DNA of 27,588 nucleotides from Methanomassiliicoccaceae archaeon (GCA_016282555.1 JAEEKU010000049.1:1-27588); one strand, 5' to 3'. Counted from the stretch's first letter, positions 1-8,480 are shown. The notes: generated from the letters alone by a model not told the origin. Numbers and translations are program-made.

Positions 1-129
1 CAGAGGGCACAGGCACACAAGAACAATCGCGGAGTAGATCTCCAGGCCGCCGGCCAGCCAGCAGAATGCGACGGCGGCTGCCGTGACGGCGACTGCAGCT
101 GCAGCATATAACCGGGCGATGCGCTCCAT
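1..129 (-). CDS. partial small membrane protein (C-terminus outside window)
   Basis: The reverse strand opens with ATG at 129 and stays open for 43 codons to the left edge. An in-frame TGA lies three codons upstream, so 129 is the first possible ATG. The peptide is almost entirely Ala/Val/Leu/Ile with two likely membrane segments (about residues 7-25 and 31-43) split by a short Gly-Gly-Leu-Glu turn. No family is recognisable from so short a piece. No good Shine-Dalgarno is seen. It lies about 50 bp downstream of the HATPase_c_4 gene on the same strand and could be co-transcribed with it. Confidence 0.5.
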   Translation of the reverse strand, partial: MERIARLYAAAAVAVTAAAVAFCWLAGGLEIYSAIVLVCLCPL

Positions 130-180
130 GCCGTCTCATCGGTATTTTCAGTATAAACGGATTGCGAACCCGCTTGGAAA

Positions 181-1341
181 TCAGTCGTCTTTAAGGCTGT
201 AAACCGCGGATTTCGTGTTTCCGGAGATTTTTACGATCTTTCCCTCTTTCCTGAGAGTCTGGAGAATGTTGGTGGCCCTGGTGTCCAGCTGCGCCCGGGT
301 AAGGGATTTCGGGGATCTGGCGGAAAGGAACTCCGCTACCTCGGAGCGCGAAGCCGGACCTTCTTTCAGGAATTCCAGCACGGAGTCGCGATCCGATCCC
401 CTGCGGACGGGGGAATCGATGTGAGAAACTGATAACACTCCGCCGGACGTATCCGCGAAACCGGTTTCGATTAGGATCCTGAGCCTCTTTTCCGGAATGC
501 GGACCCCGCGGTATATCCTGTCCAGATCCATTATGATTCCCGCATCGGTTTTCGGATACGAGTCGAGTATTTTCGGCACGGCTCCGAATCTCGTTCCGAA
601 AAACGTCACCGAAACCGTATTGTCGTCGCAGGAGAACACGGGAAGAGGAAAGTGGCGGTAGATCTGGGAGAGATACATCCCTCTGATTCCGGAGCATTTT
701 CCCGGGACGATGCCGGATCTCTGCATCGCGGATCTCAGGAACGCGTTGCGGCGCGAGCAAGAGGAGGCGCGTCCGCCGGCGAAGGATTCCGGAGAAGCCT
801 GGCCGAAGGATCCTCTGCTGCGGATCGTCACGGATTCGCGCTCTCTTTCGATGATATCCACCGTTCCTCCGAGGGAATAGTCCTGGAAGGCTATCGCGTT
901 GCAGACAGCCTCCCTCAGAGTTTCTATGCGGTACGAACTCACCGTGCGGGGGCGGGATCCCGGGAGGCTGACCGACGAGTTTTTCACGAGGGATACGGCC
1001 TGGGTTACTGAAAGAATCATGGGAGTCCTGAATATCCTCTCCTCGGAGGCGGCGCTCTCCGGATCCGTGTTTCTGTAGCGTATGCAGACCGAGGGCGGAA
1101 CCAGATTCTCGGAGGATTTTCCCAGAAGTATGGCGGAGGCGACCGTGATCTTCCCCTTTTTGAGGAATCCGGTTTTCGAGAGAAAGATTGCCGGATCCGT
1201 TTCCGGAGTCACGCCGGAATCCGGATTTCTCAGGGAGTAAACGGCCCTGAGGGCAGCCACCGCCTCCGGATCCAGGCTTCTTATGTCCGCGTCCGGGATG
1301 ATGTTCCCGGTCCAGTCGTCGTAGGAGCGGATGCTTCCCAT
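181..1341 (-). CDS. HATPase_c_4 / winged-helix DNA-binding protein lacking the AlbA_2 N-terminus
   Basis: The 386-residue product resembles the C-terminal two thirds of the widespread RecG-like/Schlafen-AlbA_2 putative transcriptional regulators. Residues 13-40 match the linker that normally follows the AlbA_2 domain (IPDADIRSLDPEAVA). Residues 140-180 carry the ATPase-like core (ETLREAVCNAIAFQDYS), followed by the Arg-rich block ending near SGIRGMYLS. The last 70 residues form a winged helix (SRSEVAEFL... TNILQTLRKEGKI). The usual N-terminal AlbA_2 domain, about 120-200 residues in relatives, is absent: the frame meets the TGA of the upstream gene only 24 nt before the ATG, so there is no room for it. 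It could be a truncated remnant or a short functional form. The start is uncertain because no ribosome-binding site is evident. Confidence 0.72.
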   Translation of the reverse strand: MGSIRSYDDWTGNIIPDADIRSLDPEAVAALRAVYSLRNPDSGVTPETDPAIFLSKTGFLKKGKITVASAILLGKSSENLVPPSVCIRYRNTDPESAASEERIFRTPMILSVTQAVSLVKNSSVSLPGSRPRTVSSYRIETLREAVCNAIAFQDYSLGGTVDIIERERESVTIRSRGSFGQASPESFAGGRASSCSRRNAFLRSAMQRSGIVPGKCSGIRGMYLSQIYRHFPLPVFSCDDNTVSVTFFGTRFGAVPKILDSYPKTDAGIIMDLDRIYRGVRIPEKRLRILIETGFADTSGGVLSVSHIDSPVRRGSDRDSVLEFLKEGPASRSEVAEFLSARSPKSLTRAQLDTRATNILQTLRKEGKIVKISGNTKSAVYSLKDD

Positions 1342-1365
1342 TTTTTCGCAGGAGATCCGGAGCGC

Positions 1366-2001
1366 TCAGACGATCCTGACGTTTCCGGAGTAGGTGAATC
1401 CGATTACGGCGGCCTTGCCGTTCATCTCCACGCTGCACGAGACTTCGTCGGCGCCTTCAACGTTGAAGAAGAACTCGAAATTCTGCCCTGCCCTGTTGAT
1501 GCCCTTGAAGCATCTGGAAGTTTCCGTTTCCTCGTAGGTCAGACTGCTCATTCCCATCAGCGAGAGAGTTGCTTCCCCCGTCGATCCGAGGTACGTGCTG
1601 AGTCCGTTCAGTCTCTCCATCTCGCGGGTTTCGTCGGTAATATACGACTGGAATCCCATTTTCGGGTACGACGGGTTGGTGATCTCGAGGCCGTAATCCG
1701 CCCACTGGGCGTACAGAACGATGCCGTACGCGACGCGGCTCGTCACGGTATACGTCGTTCCCGTTCCGTCGGCTTCGTCGTTCCATCCGGTGAATATCTT
1801 CCCGCCGTTGACGAACGGATTCGGTATTACCAGATTGGCGGAGGTTCTGACCGTTTTCTGGTTCTTCTCGGTGACTCCCCCGTTTCCGTCGAAGGTTACG
1901 TATTCGCTGTCGGATCCGTTAGAGAGGATCAGAGCCGCCGCCGCGATGATGACCACTGCGGCCGCAGCTATCGCTATGACAGCGATCTGCTTCGTATTCA
2001 T
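1366..2001 (-). CDS. membrane-anchored InlB-type repeat protein
   Basis: I start this gene at the ATG at 2001, because translation from there begins MNTKQIAVIAIAAAAVV, a lysine followed by a long Ala/Val/Ile segment typical of a signal anchor. The longer open frame to 2142 adds a charged leader with no family signal. After the anchor (residues 5-27) comes one InlB B-repeat/Flg_new unit (about residues 33-78; YVTFDGNGG ... FTGWNDEADGTG ... VLYAQW). The remaining 130 residues are unrecognised and may form a beta-rich extracellular domain. Such repeats are common in surface proteins of gut methanogens and bacteria. It ends 24 nt before the next gene on the same strand, in the same frame, separated by TGA. 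Confidence 0.8.
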   Translation of the reverse strand: MNTKQIAVIAIAAAAVVIIAAAALILSNGSDSEYVTFDGNGGVTEKNQKTVRTSANLVIPNPFVNGGKIFTGWNDEADGTGTTYTVTSRVAYGIVLYAQWADYGLEITNPSYPKMGFQSYITDETREMERLNGLSTYLGSTGEATLSLMGMSSLTYEETETSRCFKGINRAGQNFEFFFNVEGADEVSCSVEMNGKAAVIGFTYSGNVRIV

Positions 2002-2141
2002 GCGCCTGTATCGTACGGTATCATTGATAAATTCTGCCGAAAGGGAATCGCGATCTTCTCGTCCGGAATGCAGGTTAATCTCATTTATTCTCATTAAAAA
2101 CCGGCAAACAGTATTATTCCGCATCCGGCGCTGTAGAATCA

Positions 2142-2149
2142 TTATATAC
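2142..2149 (+). promoter_or_regulatory. TATA box for hdrD
   Basis: TTATATAC lies about 60 bp ahead of the hdrD start, which would place transcription start near 2172 and leave a leader of about 30 nt containing the GGAGGT ribosome-binding site at 2193-2198. This is position and sequence based only; start sites were not measured. The divergent InlB-repeat gene begins at 2001, so the 200-bp intergenic region must serve both. Confidence 0.55.
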
Positions 2150-2204
2150 GCCGACCGAGTGAGAGCAGCAATACCGGAACTCGGACAGATCCGGAGGTAC
2201 TTAC

Positions 2205-3404
2205 ATGATGCTTACCAAATACAGCCTGCCCCGCGTCCAGAAGGCACTGGCCCAGTGTCTCCAGTGCGGATACTGCATCAGCGTGTGCGAAGCCCACAGC
2301 CAGACTCCCTGGGAATCCGTTACCCCCAGAGGAAAGATCTACTACATCAAAACGATCGACACCAACGGAATGGACGTCGTTGATAAAATGCTCAACAGAA
2401 AGGTCGAGCTCAGTCCCGAATTCGTCGATGCCATGTACAAGTGCACCGGATGCGGAAACTGCGAGGTCGTCTGCCATGCGCACATCAACCTCATCGAACT
2501 CTGGGAAGACATGAGGGCATGGCTCGTGAAGAACGGCGTAGGCCCCATGTCAGCTCACAAGGCGATGGCCGAGAAGATCCACAACGTCCACAACCCCTAC
2601 GGCGAACCCCCCTCCAAGAGGGACGCGTGGTGGCCCGCGGAGGTCGAGAGGGCGAAGGCCCCCGACACCATATTCTTCGCCGGATGCACCGGATCTTACA
2701 GGATGCAGCACATCGCCCAGGCCGGAGTAATCGTTCTGAACCGCGCCGGAGTGAAGATGAACTGCCTCGGAGACAAAGAGTACTGCTGTTCCTCTCCCCT
2801 TCTCAGAACCGGAACCACTACCGAGTCCATGGAGTGCTCCGAGACCGTCGTGGAGAAAGCGGACGGAATGGGCGCCAAGGACATGGTCATGACCTGCTCC
2901 GGATGCTACAAGACCGTTTCCACCGATTTCGGAAGATTCTATGCGAGAGTCGGGCAGAACGTTTATCACTTCTCCCAGTACGTGGAGAAGCTCATCGCCG
3001 CCAAGAAGCTCCCCCTCAACAACGAGTTCAACCACAAGGTGACCTACCACGATCCGTGCCACCTCGGAAGACATTCCGGCGTGTTCGACGCCCCCAGAAA
3101 CGTGATCAAAAAGATCAAAGGCGCGGAACTGGTGGAGATGGAGAGATCCAGAGAGAACTCCAGATGCTGCGGCGCCGGAGGAGGATACAAGAGCCAGTTC
3201 AACGACTTCGCGACCGCCGTCGCAATGGAGAGGATCCGCGACGCGGAAGCCACCGGAGCGGAGATTCTGATCACTTGCTGCCCCTTCTGCGTTCTGAACC
3301 TTACCCAGGGCGCCAAGAAGCTCGGATCCAACATCAAAGTCATGGATCTGTCGCAGGTTCTCCTCGAAGTCACCGCGCCCAAACAGGCCGCTCCCAAAGA
3401 GTGA
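2205..3404 (+). CDS. hdrD: heterodisulfide reductase subunit D-like Fe-S protein
   Basis: The 399-residue protein has the complete HdrD layout. Two ferredoxin-type 4Fe-4S motifs occupy Cys18/21/24/28 and Cys80/83/86/90. Two CCG cysteine-rich domains follow: Cys161, Cys194-Cys195, Cys231/Cys234, and Cys285, Cys321-Cys322, Cys359/Cys362. HdrD carries the unusual CCG-bound cluster that reduces the CoM-S-S-CoB heterodisulfide at the end of methanogenesis. No HdrE cytochrome, glcD-like subunit or Fpo gene adjoins it here; from established knowledge, Methanomassiliicoccales lack HdrE and are thought to couple HdrD to a headless Fpo complex. The start at 2205 is preceded by GGAGGT at a 6-nt spacing; the second ATG at 2208 is also possible. 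A hairpin plus T-run follows the stop, so it is probably monocistronic. Confidence 0.88.
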   Translation: MMLTKYSLPRVQKALAQCLQCGYCISVCEAHSQTPWESVTPRGKIYYIKTIDTNGMDVVDKMLNRKVELSPEFVDAMYKCTGCGNCEVVCHAHINLIELWEDMRAWLVKNGVGPMSAHKAMAEKIHNVHNPYGEPPSKRDAWWPAEVERAKAPDTIFFAGCTGSYRMQHIAQAGVIVLNRAGVKMNCLGDKEYCCSSPLLRTGTTTESMECSETVVEKADGMGAKDMVMTCSGCYKTVSTDFGRFYARVGQNVYHFSQYVEKLIAAKKLPLNNEFNHKVTYHDPCHLGRHSGVFDAPRNVIKKIKGAELVEMERSRENSRCCGAGGGYKSQFNDFATAVAMERIRDAEATGAEILITCCPFCVLNLTQGAKKLGSNIKVMDLSQVLLEVTAPKQAAPKE

Positions 3405-3412
3405 TCAAACTT

Positions 3413-3434
3413 CCCGGGTATCCCCCGGGTTTTT
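3413..3434 (+). terminator. hairpin and T-run after hdrD
   Basis: CCCGGG, a five-base loop (TATCC) and CCCGGG are followed at once by TTTTT. It starts 8 nt after the hdrD stop. The run of T alone would suit archaeal termination. It ends only a few bases before the lhr start codon at 3439, so lhr must have its own promoter upstream or depend on read-through. Confidence 0.6.
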
Positions 3435-3438
3435 CTTT

Positions 3439-6180
3439 ATGTCTTTTCAGCTTCTCTCTCCCGCGCTGAGGGATGCGCTTTCGGAGCGCGGGATATCGTC
3501 GCCGACTCCTCCCCAGGAAGAGGCTATACCGAAGATACTCAAGGGGCTTCACGCCCTGATAGTCGCGCCTACGGGCATCGGAAAGACCGAAGCCGCCGTC
3601 CTCCCCGTTCTGGATTCCATCTACCGCAGGGGCAAGGCCCCGGGGATACAGTGCCTGTACATCACTCCCCTCCGCGCCCTGAACAGGGACATGCTCAGGA
3701 GGATGGAGTTCTACGGGAAGGCTCTGGGCCTGAGGGTCGGGGTGAGGCACGGGGACACCACCCAGTACGAGAGAGCCAGACAGTCCGAGAATCCCCCGGA
3801 GGTGCTGATAACCACTCCGGAGACGCTTCAGATCCTTTTCGTGGGGAAGAGGCTGTCCGGGCATATCGCTTCCGTGAAGCACGTCATCGTCGACGAAATC
3901 CACGAACTGGCCGGTAGCGAGAGGGGCGCCCAGCTGAGCGTGGCGCTGGAGAGGCTGTCCGCCGTCGCGGGCAATTACCAGAGGATAGGGATCTCCGCTA
4001 CCGTCGGGGATCCGCAGGAGGCTGCCATGTTTCTCGGCGGAAGGGGGAGAAGAGTATCCATCATCAAGCCGGAAACCAGAAGGAAATTCGAGATCGAGGT
4101 CGAATGCCCTCCCCCTCTGGCGGACGAGCCGTGGCTGATCGACAAGCTGCAGGGAGATCCGGAGATAATCTCCGTCATGAAGCGGGCCAGAGAGATCATA
4201 GAGGCCGGGAGATCCACTCTTTTCTTCGTCAATACGAGGGAGACGGCCGAATGGATCGCCGCGCGCTATCACGCCTGGGACGAGTCGTTCTCCGCGGAGG
4301 TGCACCACGGCTCGCTGTCCAGGGAGAGCAGGACGGAGATGGAGGACCGTTTCAAAAGGGGCGAGATAAAGTGCCTGATATGCACCTCGTCCCTGGAGCT
4401 GGGGATAGACGTCGGCTCCGCCGATACCGTGATACAGTACAACTCCCCCCGCAGAGTCTCGCGCATGATACAGCGTTCGGGAAGGGCCGGCCACAGGGTA
4501 GGGGAGACGATCAGGGCTAAAATCCTAGCTACCGCTCCCGACGAGATATCCGAATCCCTCGTGATCGCCCGCAGGTGCGCCGCGGGTGAGCTGGAGAGCC
4601 GCTCCGGAAGGTTCTCTCCGCTGACGGTCGCCGCGAACCAGCTGGTGGCGATGGCTATGACCGGCCCGGTGGAGAAGGATTTCGCCTATTCCGTGTTCCG
4701 CGGATCGTACTCTTTCAAAACTTTTACCCGCGAAACCATGGACAAGATCATAGAGCAGCTGGTTTCCATAAGGATTCTGTTCGATAACGGGGATTCCTTC
4801 AGGCGCACCAGAAGGGGAATGGATCATTTCTACGAGAACATCTCGATGATTCCGGACGTGAGGAATTATAAAGTCATAGACGTCGGAACCAGAGCGGCCG
4901 TGGGCACTCTGGACGAGAGCTTCGTCTCCGCTTTCGAGGATTCCCGCCAGCTCTTCATCGCCAAGGGAAGGACTTGGAGGGTTGTGGAGATCAGGGAGGA
5001 CGAGATTCTCGTGCAGGAGACCCGCGAGATGGGCGCGGTGCCCTCCTGGCTGGGTTCCGACATTCCCGTTCCGTACGAGATCGCCCAGGAGGTCGGGAGG
5101 CTGCGCGCAGTGAGGGATTATGCTCCGTATCCCTGCACCGAAAGCTGCGTCGCGGCTCTGGAGACGTTTTTCTCCGGGCAGGACGGCCACGTCATGCCGA
5201 CCGATCGGGTGATAACCGTGGAGGACGACGGGACCCAGGTGATCATCAATGCGTGCTTCGGCACCAAAACCAACGAGACTCTCGGGAGAATAACCGCTGC
5301 GCTTATGTCGATGCGCCTCGGCGAGAGCGTGGGGATGACGGCGGATCCTTATAGAATAATACTCGAACTCCCCAGAATCCCGGAGAAAAACGCCGTTCTG
5401 GATATTCTGAAGTCTCTGAAGCCCGGTTCTATAGATTATCTCTCCCGCACGGCGATGGCGGGCTCCGCCTCTCTGAAATGGAGATTCGCCTACACCGCGA
5501 AGAAATTCGGGATCATAGAGAAAAAAGCCGATCACAGGTACATCAACTTCGGGAAGCTGTTCGAGATCCACAAGGGCACCCCCGCCTACGACGATGCGGT
5601 GGACAAGGTTCTGGAGGAGGATCTCGATATAATCCACGCGGAGGAGGTCGTTGCCAGGATATGCTCCGGAGATATCGAAATCGTTCCGGACAGGCCGTCT
5701 CCCGTGGGGAGGGAAGGGATCACCCGCTCCAAGGAGCTGATGCAGCCTATGAGGGCGGATCACGCGATACTCATGGCTCTGAAGAAGAGGCTGGGAAACG
5801 AGGTGCTGTTCAGCGTCTGCATGAATTGCGGAACCTCGAGAAGGGTGCGCGTGGAGGGCGCTCCGAAAAAATTCCGCTGCGAGAACTGCGGAGGCGTGAT
5901 GATAGCGCTTCTGAAGGAGTACGAGAGGGACTCCTCCTCCCTGGTGCTCAGAAAAAACCATTCCTCAGATGACATCAAAGAATTGAAGAGGATGAACAAA
6001 TGCGCCAATCTCGTCAAGGAGAACGGGAGCAGAGCGGCGTACGTCATGGCGGGGAGGGGAATCGGTCCGGAGACCGCCGCCAGGATCCTCCGGTCGATGT
6101 ACATAGACGAGGACGGGTTCTTCCGCGCGATTCTGGAAGCCGAAGTTCTGTACGCGAAAAACAAGCAGTTCTGGGATTAA
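3439..6180 (+). CDS. lhr: Lhr-family ATP-dependent superfamily 2 helicase
   Basis: The 913-residue protein is a ski2-like Lhr helicase, a 3'-5' translocase acting on DNA or DNA/RNA hybrids in repair and recombination. Visible motifs are the Q-like motif (PTPPQEEAI, 22-30), Walker A (APTGIGKT, 43-50), motif Ib region (TTPETL), Walker B DEIH (152-155), motif III SAT (186-188), motif IV-VI segments including VHHGSLSRE and IQRSGRAGHR. The DEAD/H-associated winged-helix region fills the middle. The C-terminus carries a four-cysteine zinc finger (Cys794/797 and Cys814/817) followed by a short helical tail ending in a RGIGPETAARIL helix-hairpin-helix-like motif. The length matches archaeal Lhr core proteins. 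There is no Shine-Dalgarno ahead of ATG 3439. Its TAA overlaps the convergent metA stop within one TTAA. Confidence 0.92.
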   Translation: MSFQLLSPALRDALSERGISSPTPPQEEAIPKILKGLHALIVAPTGIGKTEAAVLPVLDSIYRRGKAPGIQCLYITPLRALNRDMLRRMEFYGKALGLRVGVRHGDTTQYERARQSENPPEVLITTPETLQILFVGKRLSGHIASVKHVIVDEIHELAGSERGAQLSVALERLSAVAGNYQRIGISATVGDPQEAAMFLGGRGRRVSIIKPETRRKFEIEVECPPPLADEPWLIDKLQGDPEIISVMKRAREIIEAGRSTLFFVNTRETAEWIAARYHAWDESFSAEVHHGSLSRESRTEMEDRFKRGEIKCLICTSSLELGIDVGSADTVIQYNSPRRVSRMIQRSGRAGHRVGETIRAKILATAPDEISESLVIARRCAAGELESRSGRFSPLTVAANQLVAMAMTGPVEKDFAYSVFRGSYSFKTFTRETMDKIIEQLVSIRILFDNGDSFRRTRRGMDHFYENISMIPDVRNYKVIDVGTRAAVGTLDESFVSAFEDSRQLFIAKGRTWRVVEIREDEILVQETREMGAVPSWLGSDIPVPYEIAQEVGRLRAVRDYAPYPCTESCVAALETFFSGQDGHVMPTDRVITVEDDGTQVIINACFGTKTNETLGRITAALMSMRLGESVGMTADPYRIILELPRIPEKNAVLDILKSLKPGSIDYLSRTAMAGSASLKWRFAYTAKKFGIIEKKADHRYINFGKLFEIHKGTPAYDDAVDKVLEEDLDIIHAEEVVARICSGDIEIVPDRPSPVGREGITRSKELMQPMRADHAILMALKKRLGNEVLFSVCMNCGTSRRVRVEGAPKKFRCENCGGVMIALLKEYERDSSSLVLRKNHSSDDIKELKRMNKCANLVKENGSRAAYVMAGRGIGPETAARILRSMYIDEDGFFRAILEAEVLYAKNKQFWD

Positions 6181-7094
6181 TCCCTCTTTATCTCCGGTTC
6201 GTACGGCGTCGCCTGATATACGTAGTAGTTCAGCCAGTTGGTGAATATAAGCATCGAGTAGCTTCTCCAGGTCAGCACGGGCTCGAAGTCCCGGTTGTCA
6301 TCCGGATAGTAGTTCAGCGGCATTTTCGGATTAAGCCCTCTTTCCTCGTCCCTCTGGTATTCCCCGTCCAGAGTGTTGACGTCGTATTCCAGATGGCCGG
6401 TGATGAACACGTTCCCGTCGTCGGAGACGATTATTCCGGGGTCTCTTCCTTCTCCGAGAGCGGCGATGTGGAGCCTGGTGCAGCGATCGATGTCCTCGGC
6501 GAGAACGGTGGCGTATCTGGACTGGGGCATTCTGAAAATATGATCGATACCCCTCATCAGAGGCTCGCTCTCCATGAGGTTCATGTACGGAAAGATCCCG
6601 TTCTTTTTGGAGGGAAGCAAGTGCTTGTCTATCCCGTACAGATAGTACAGGGCAGCGAGGGACGCCCAGCAGATGTACATCACCGTAGTTGTGTGATCCT
6701 TGGTCCAGTCCATAATATGGCACATCTCGTCCCAGTAATCCACCTGCTCGAAGTCCATATCTTCGAGGGGGGCTCCGGTGACTATCATCCCGTCGAAATA
6801 ATCGTTTTCCACATCCGGGAACCTGCGGTAGAATCTGGCGAGATAGTCCACGGAAGTATTTTTGGACTCGTGGGTGGAGGGGACCAGGAGGGTGATGTCT
6901 ATCTGAAGGGGAGTGTTGCTGAGAAGCCTCATCAGCTGGATCTCCGTTTCGATCTTGGTGGGCATCAGGTTGAGGATAGCTATCTTCAGGGGCCTGATGT
7001 CCTGCTTTCTGGCTCTGGTTTCGCTCATCACGAATATGTTTTCGGATTCGAGGACTGAAATAGCCGGAAGACCGTCGGGAACGTTGATAGGCAT
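6177..7094 (-). CDS. metA: homoserine O-acetyltransferase (MetA family)
   Basis: The first step of methionine synthesis: acylation of homoserine. I place the start at 7094 (MPINVPDGLP); this puts Cys142, the acyl-enzyme nucleophile (YICWASLAAL), exactly at the E. coli number, and the catalytic His234/Glu236 pair (ITGHLEYD) one off. The open frame upstream to 7142 adds 16 residues not typical of the family. Residue 111 is Glu (GAPLEDMDF). In published work on this family Glu at 111 marks acetyl-CoA users and Gly marks succinyl-CoA users, so acetyl-CoA is predicted, in line with the sulfhydrylase next door. The 305-residue length is normal. It is divergent from metY across 90 bp. Confidence 0.93.
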   Translation of the reverse strand: MPINVPDGLPAISVLESENIFVMSETRARKQDIRPLKIAILNLMPTKIETEIQLMRLLSNTPLQIDITLLVPSTHESKNTSVDYLARFYRRFPDVENDYFDGMIVTGAPLEDMDFEQVDYWDEMCHIMDWTKDHTTTVMYICWASLAALYYLYGIDKHLLPSKKNGIFPYMNLMESEPLMRGIDHIFRMPQSRYATVLAEDIDRCTRLHIAALGEGRDPGIIVSDDGNVFITGHLEYDVNTLDGEYQRDEERGLNPKMPLNYYPDDNRDFEPVLTWRSYSMLIFTNWLNYYVYQATPYEPEIKRD

Positions 7095-7118
7095 GTATTG
7101 CGCGAATAATCCTTGCCT

Positions 7119-7163
7119 GAATATAAAACAATTACCTACCATTTTGATAGGTAGATTTTAATA
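7119..7163. promoter_or_regulatory. divergent metA/metY promoter with central inverted repeat
   Basis: Two TATA-like elements point outward: TTTTATATTC on the minus strand (7119-7128), about 25 bp before the metA ATG, and TTTTAATA on the plus strand (7156-7163), about 25 bp before the metY ATG. Both genes could therefore be leaderless. Between them sits the inverted repeat CTACC-N9-GGTAG (7136-7154), placed where a bound regulator would block both promoters. The Rrf2-family protein encoded at the end of the metY operon is a candidate binder. This role is inferred. Confidence 0.55.
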
Positions 7164-7184
7164 CTGCGCTTCTATGCACTGATA

Positions 7185-8480
7185 ATGACGGAAAAATGCA
7201 ATTATAAACTCGAAACCCTGCAGGTTCACGCCGGACAGGAACAGCCGGATCCTGCTACCGACGCGCGCGCGGTCCCCATCTACATGACTACGTCTTACGT
7301 TTTCAAGGATTCCGCCACCGCCGCCGGCCGTTTCGCTCTCACCGAGCCCGGAAACATCTACACCAGGCTCATGAACCCGACCACCGGCGTTTTCGAGGAG
7401 AGAATGGCCGCCCTCGAGGGAGGAGTAGCTGCGCTGGCGACTTCTTCCGGATCCTCTGCGATAACATATGCGGTGCAGAATATCGCCCTCGCGGGAGATC
7501 ATATCGTCTCTTCGACGAATCTCTACGGGGGAACCGTGAATCTGTTCGCGAACACTCTCCGCGAGCAGGGAATCGAGACCACTTTCGTGGATCCCTCCGA
7601 TCCCGGGAACTTCGAGAAAGCGATCAAGAGCAACACGAAACTTCTCTACACGGAAGTTCTCGGAAACCCGAACTCCGACGTCGCCGATATCGAGGCGATC
7701 TCGGAGATAGCCCACAGGCACGGCATACCGCTGATAGTGGACAGCACGTTCAGCCCTCCCTCGGTCTTCAGACCCCTGGAGCACGGAGCGGATATAGTGG
7801 TCCATTCCGCGACCAAGTTCATCGGCGGCCACGGGGTCGCGATGGGAGGGGTGATCGTGGACGGAGGAAAATTCGACTGGGCGCAGAACGATAAGTTTCC
7901 GACGCTGTCGAAGCCCAACCCCTCGTACCACGGAGTGATCTTCACTGAAGCGGCCGGAAAAGCGGCTTTCGTTACGAAGATACGCACCACCCTCATGAGG
8001 GATCAAGGCGCCACGATCTCTCCGTTCAACTCGTTCCTGCTGCTTCTGGGACTGGAGACCCTGTCTCTGCGCACCGAGCGCCATATCGAAAACGCGCTGA
8101 AAGTCGTGAAGTTCCTCAGCGGCCATCCGATGGTGGAAAAAGTCAACCATCCGTCGCTGGAAACGGGGAAGAGGAAGGATCTTTATAACAAATATTTCCC
8201 GAAAGGAGCGGGATCCATCTTCACTTTCGAGATCAGGGGCGGTTCCGATGCCGCGAAGAAATTCACCGAATCCCTGAAGCTGTTCTCTCTGCTGGCCAAC
8301 GTGGCCGACGTGAAATCGCTGGTCATCCATCCCGCCTCCACGACCCACTCCCAGCTCGACGAGGAGGCTCTTCTCGCATGCGGAATCAAACCCAATACCA
8401 TCCGTCTCTCCATAGGGACGGAGAACATAGACGATATCATAGACGATCTCAGACAGGGATTCGATAAAGTGAAAGGATGA
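7185..8480 (+). CDS. metY: O-acetylhomoserine sulfhydrylase (Cys/Met PLP enzyme)
   Basis: The 431-residue protein is a Cys/Met-metabolism PLP-dependent enzyme of the sulfhydrylase branch, which makes homocysteine directly from O-acetylhomoserine and sulfide. The PLP lysine is Lys211 (SATKFIGGHG), Asp186 binds the pyridine nitrogen (LIVDSTF), and the N-terminal TLQVHAGQE and YTRLMNPT blocks are characteristic. The length (about 430, longer than the roughly 390 of cystathionine gamma-synthases) and the long insertion after GVIVDGGKFDW favour MetY. It heads the operon metY-cysK-rrf2 and faces metA, so substrate producer and user are adjacent. Start at 7185 lies about 25 bp after a TATA-like element, with no Shine-Dalgarno. 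Confidence 0.93.
   Translation: MTEKCNYKLETLQVHAGQEQPDPATDARAVPIYMTTSYVFKDSATAAGRFALTEPGNIYTRLMNPTTGVFEERMAALEGGVAALATSSGSSAITYAVQNIALAGDHIVSSTNLYGGTVNLFANTLREQGIETTFVDPSDPGNFEKAIKSNTKLLYTEVLGNPNSDVADIEAISEIAHRHGIPLIVDSTFSPPSVFRPLEHGADIVVHSATKFIGGHGVAMGGVIVDGGKFDWAQNDKFPTLSKPNPSYHGVIFTEAAGKAAFVTKIRTTLMRDQGATISPFNSFLLLLGLETLSLRTERHIENALKVVKFLSGHPMVEKVNHPSLETGKRKDLYNKYFPKGAGSIFTFEIRGGSDAAKKFTESLKLFSLLANVADVKSLVIHPASTTHSQLDEEALLACGIKPNTIRLSIGTENIDDIIDDLRQGFDKVKG

Noticed and set aside
191..1438. Long Arg/Gly-rich open frame (415 codons) on the minus strand
   Set aside because: It lies in another frame of the HATPase_c_4 gene and has the Arg/Pro/His-rich make-up of a shadow frame in GC-rich DNA; no family features.
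2441..3469. 342-codon plus-strand frame overlapping hdrD
   Set aside because: Frame-shifted Arg-rich shadow of hdrD, whose cysteine motifs are unmistakable.
4525..5961. 478-codon minus-strand frame inside lhr
   Set aside because: Antisense shadow; His/Arg/Gly-rich, no motif, and lhr is certain.
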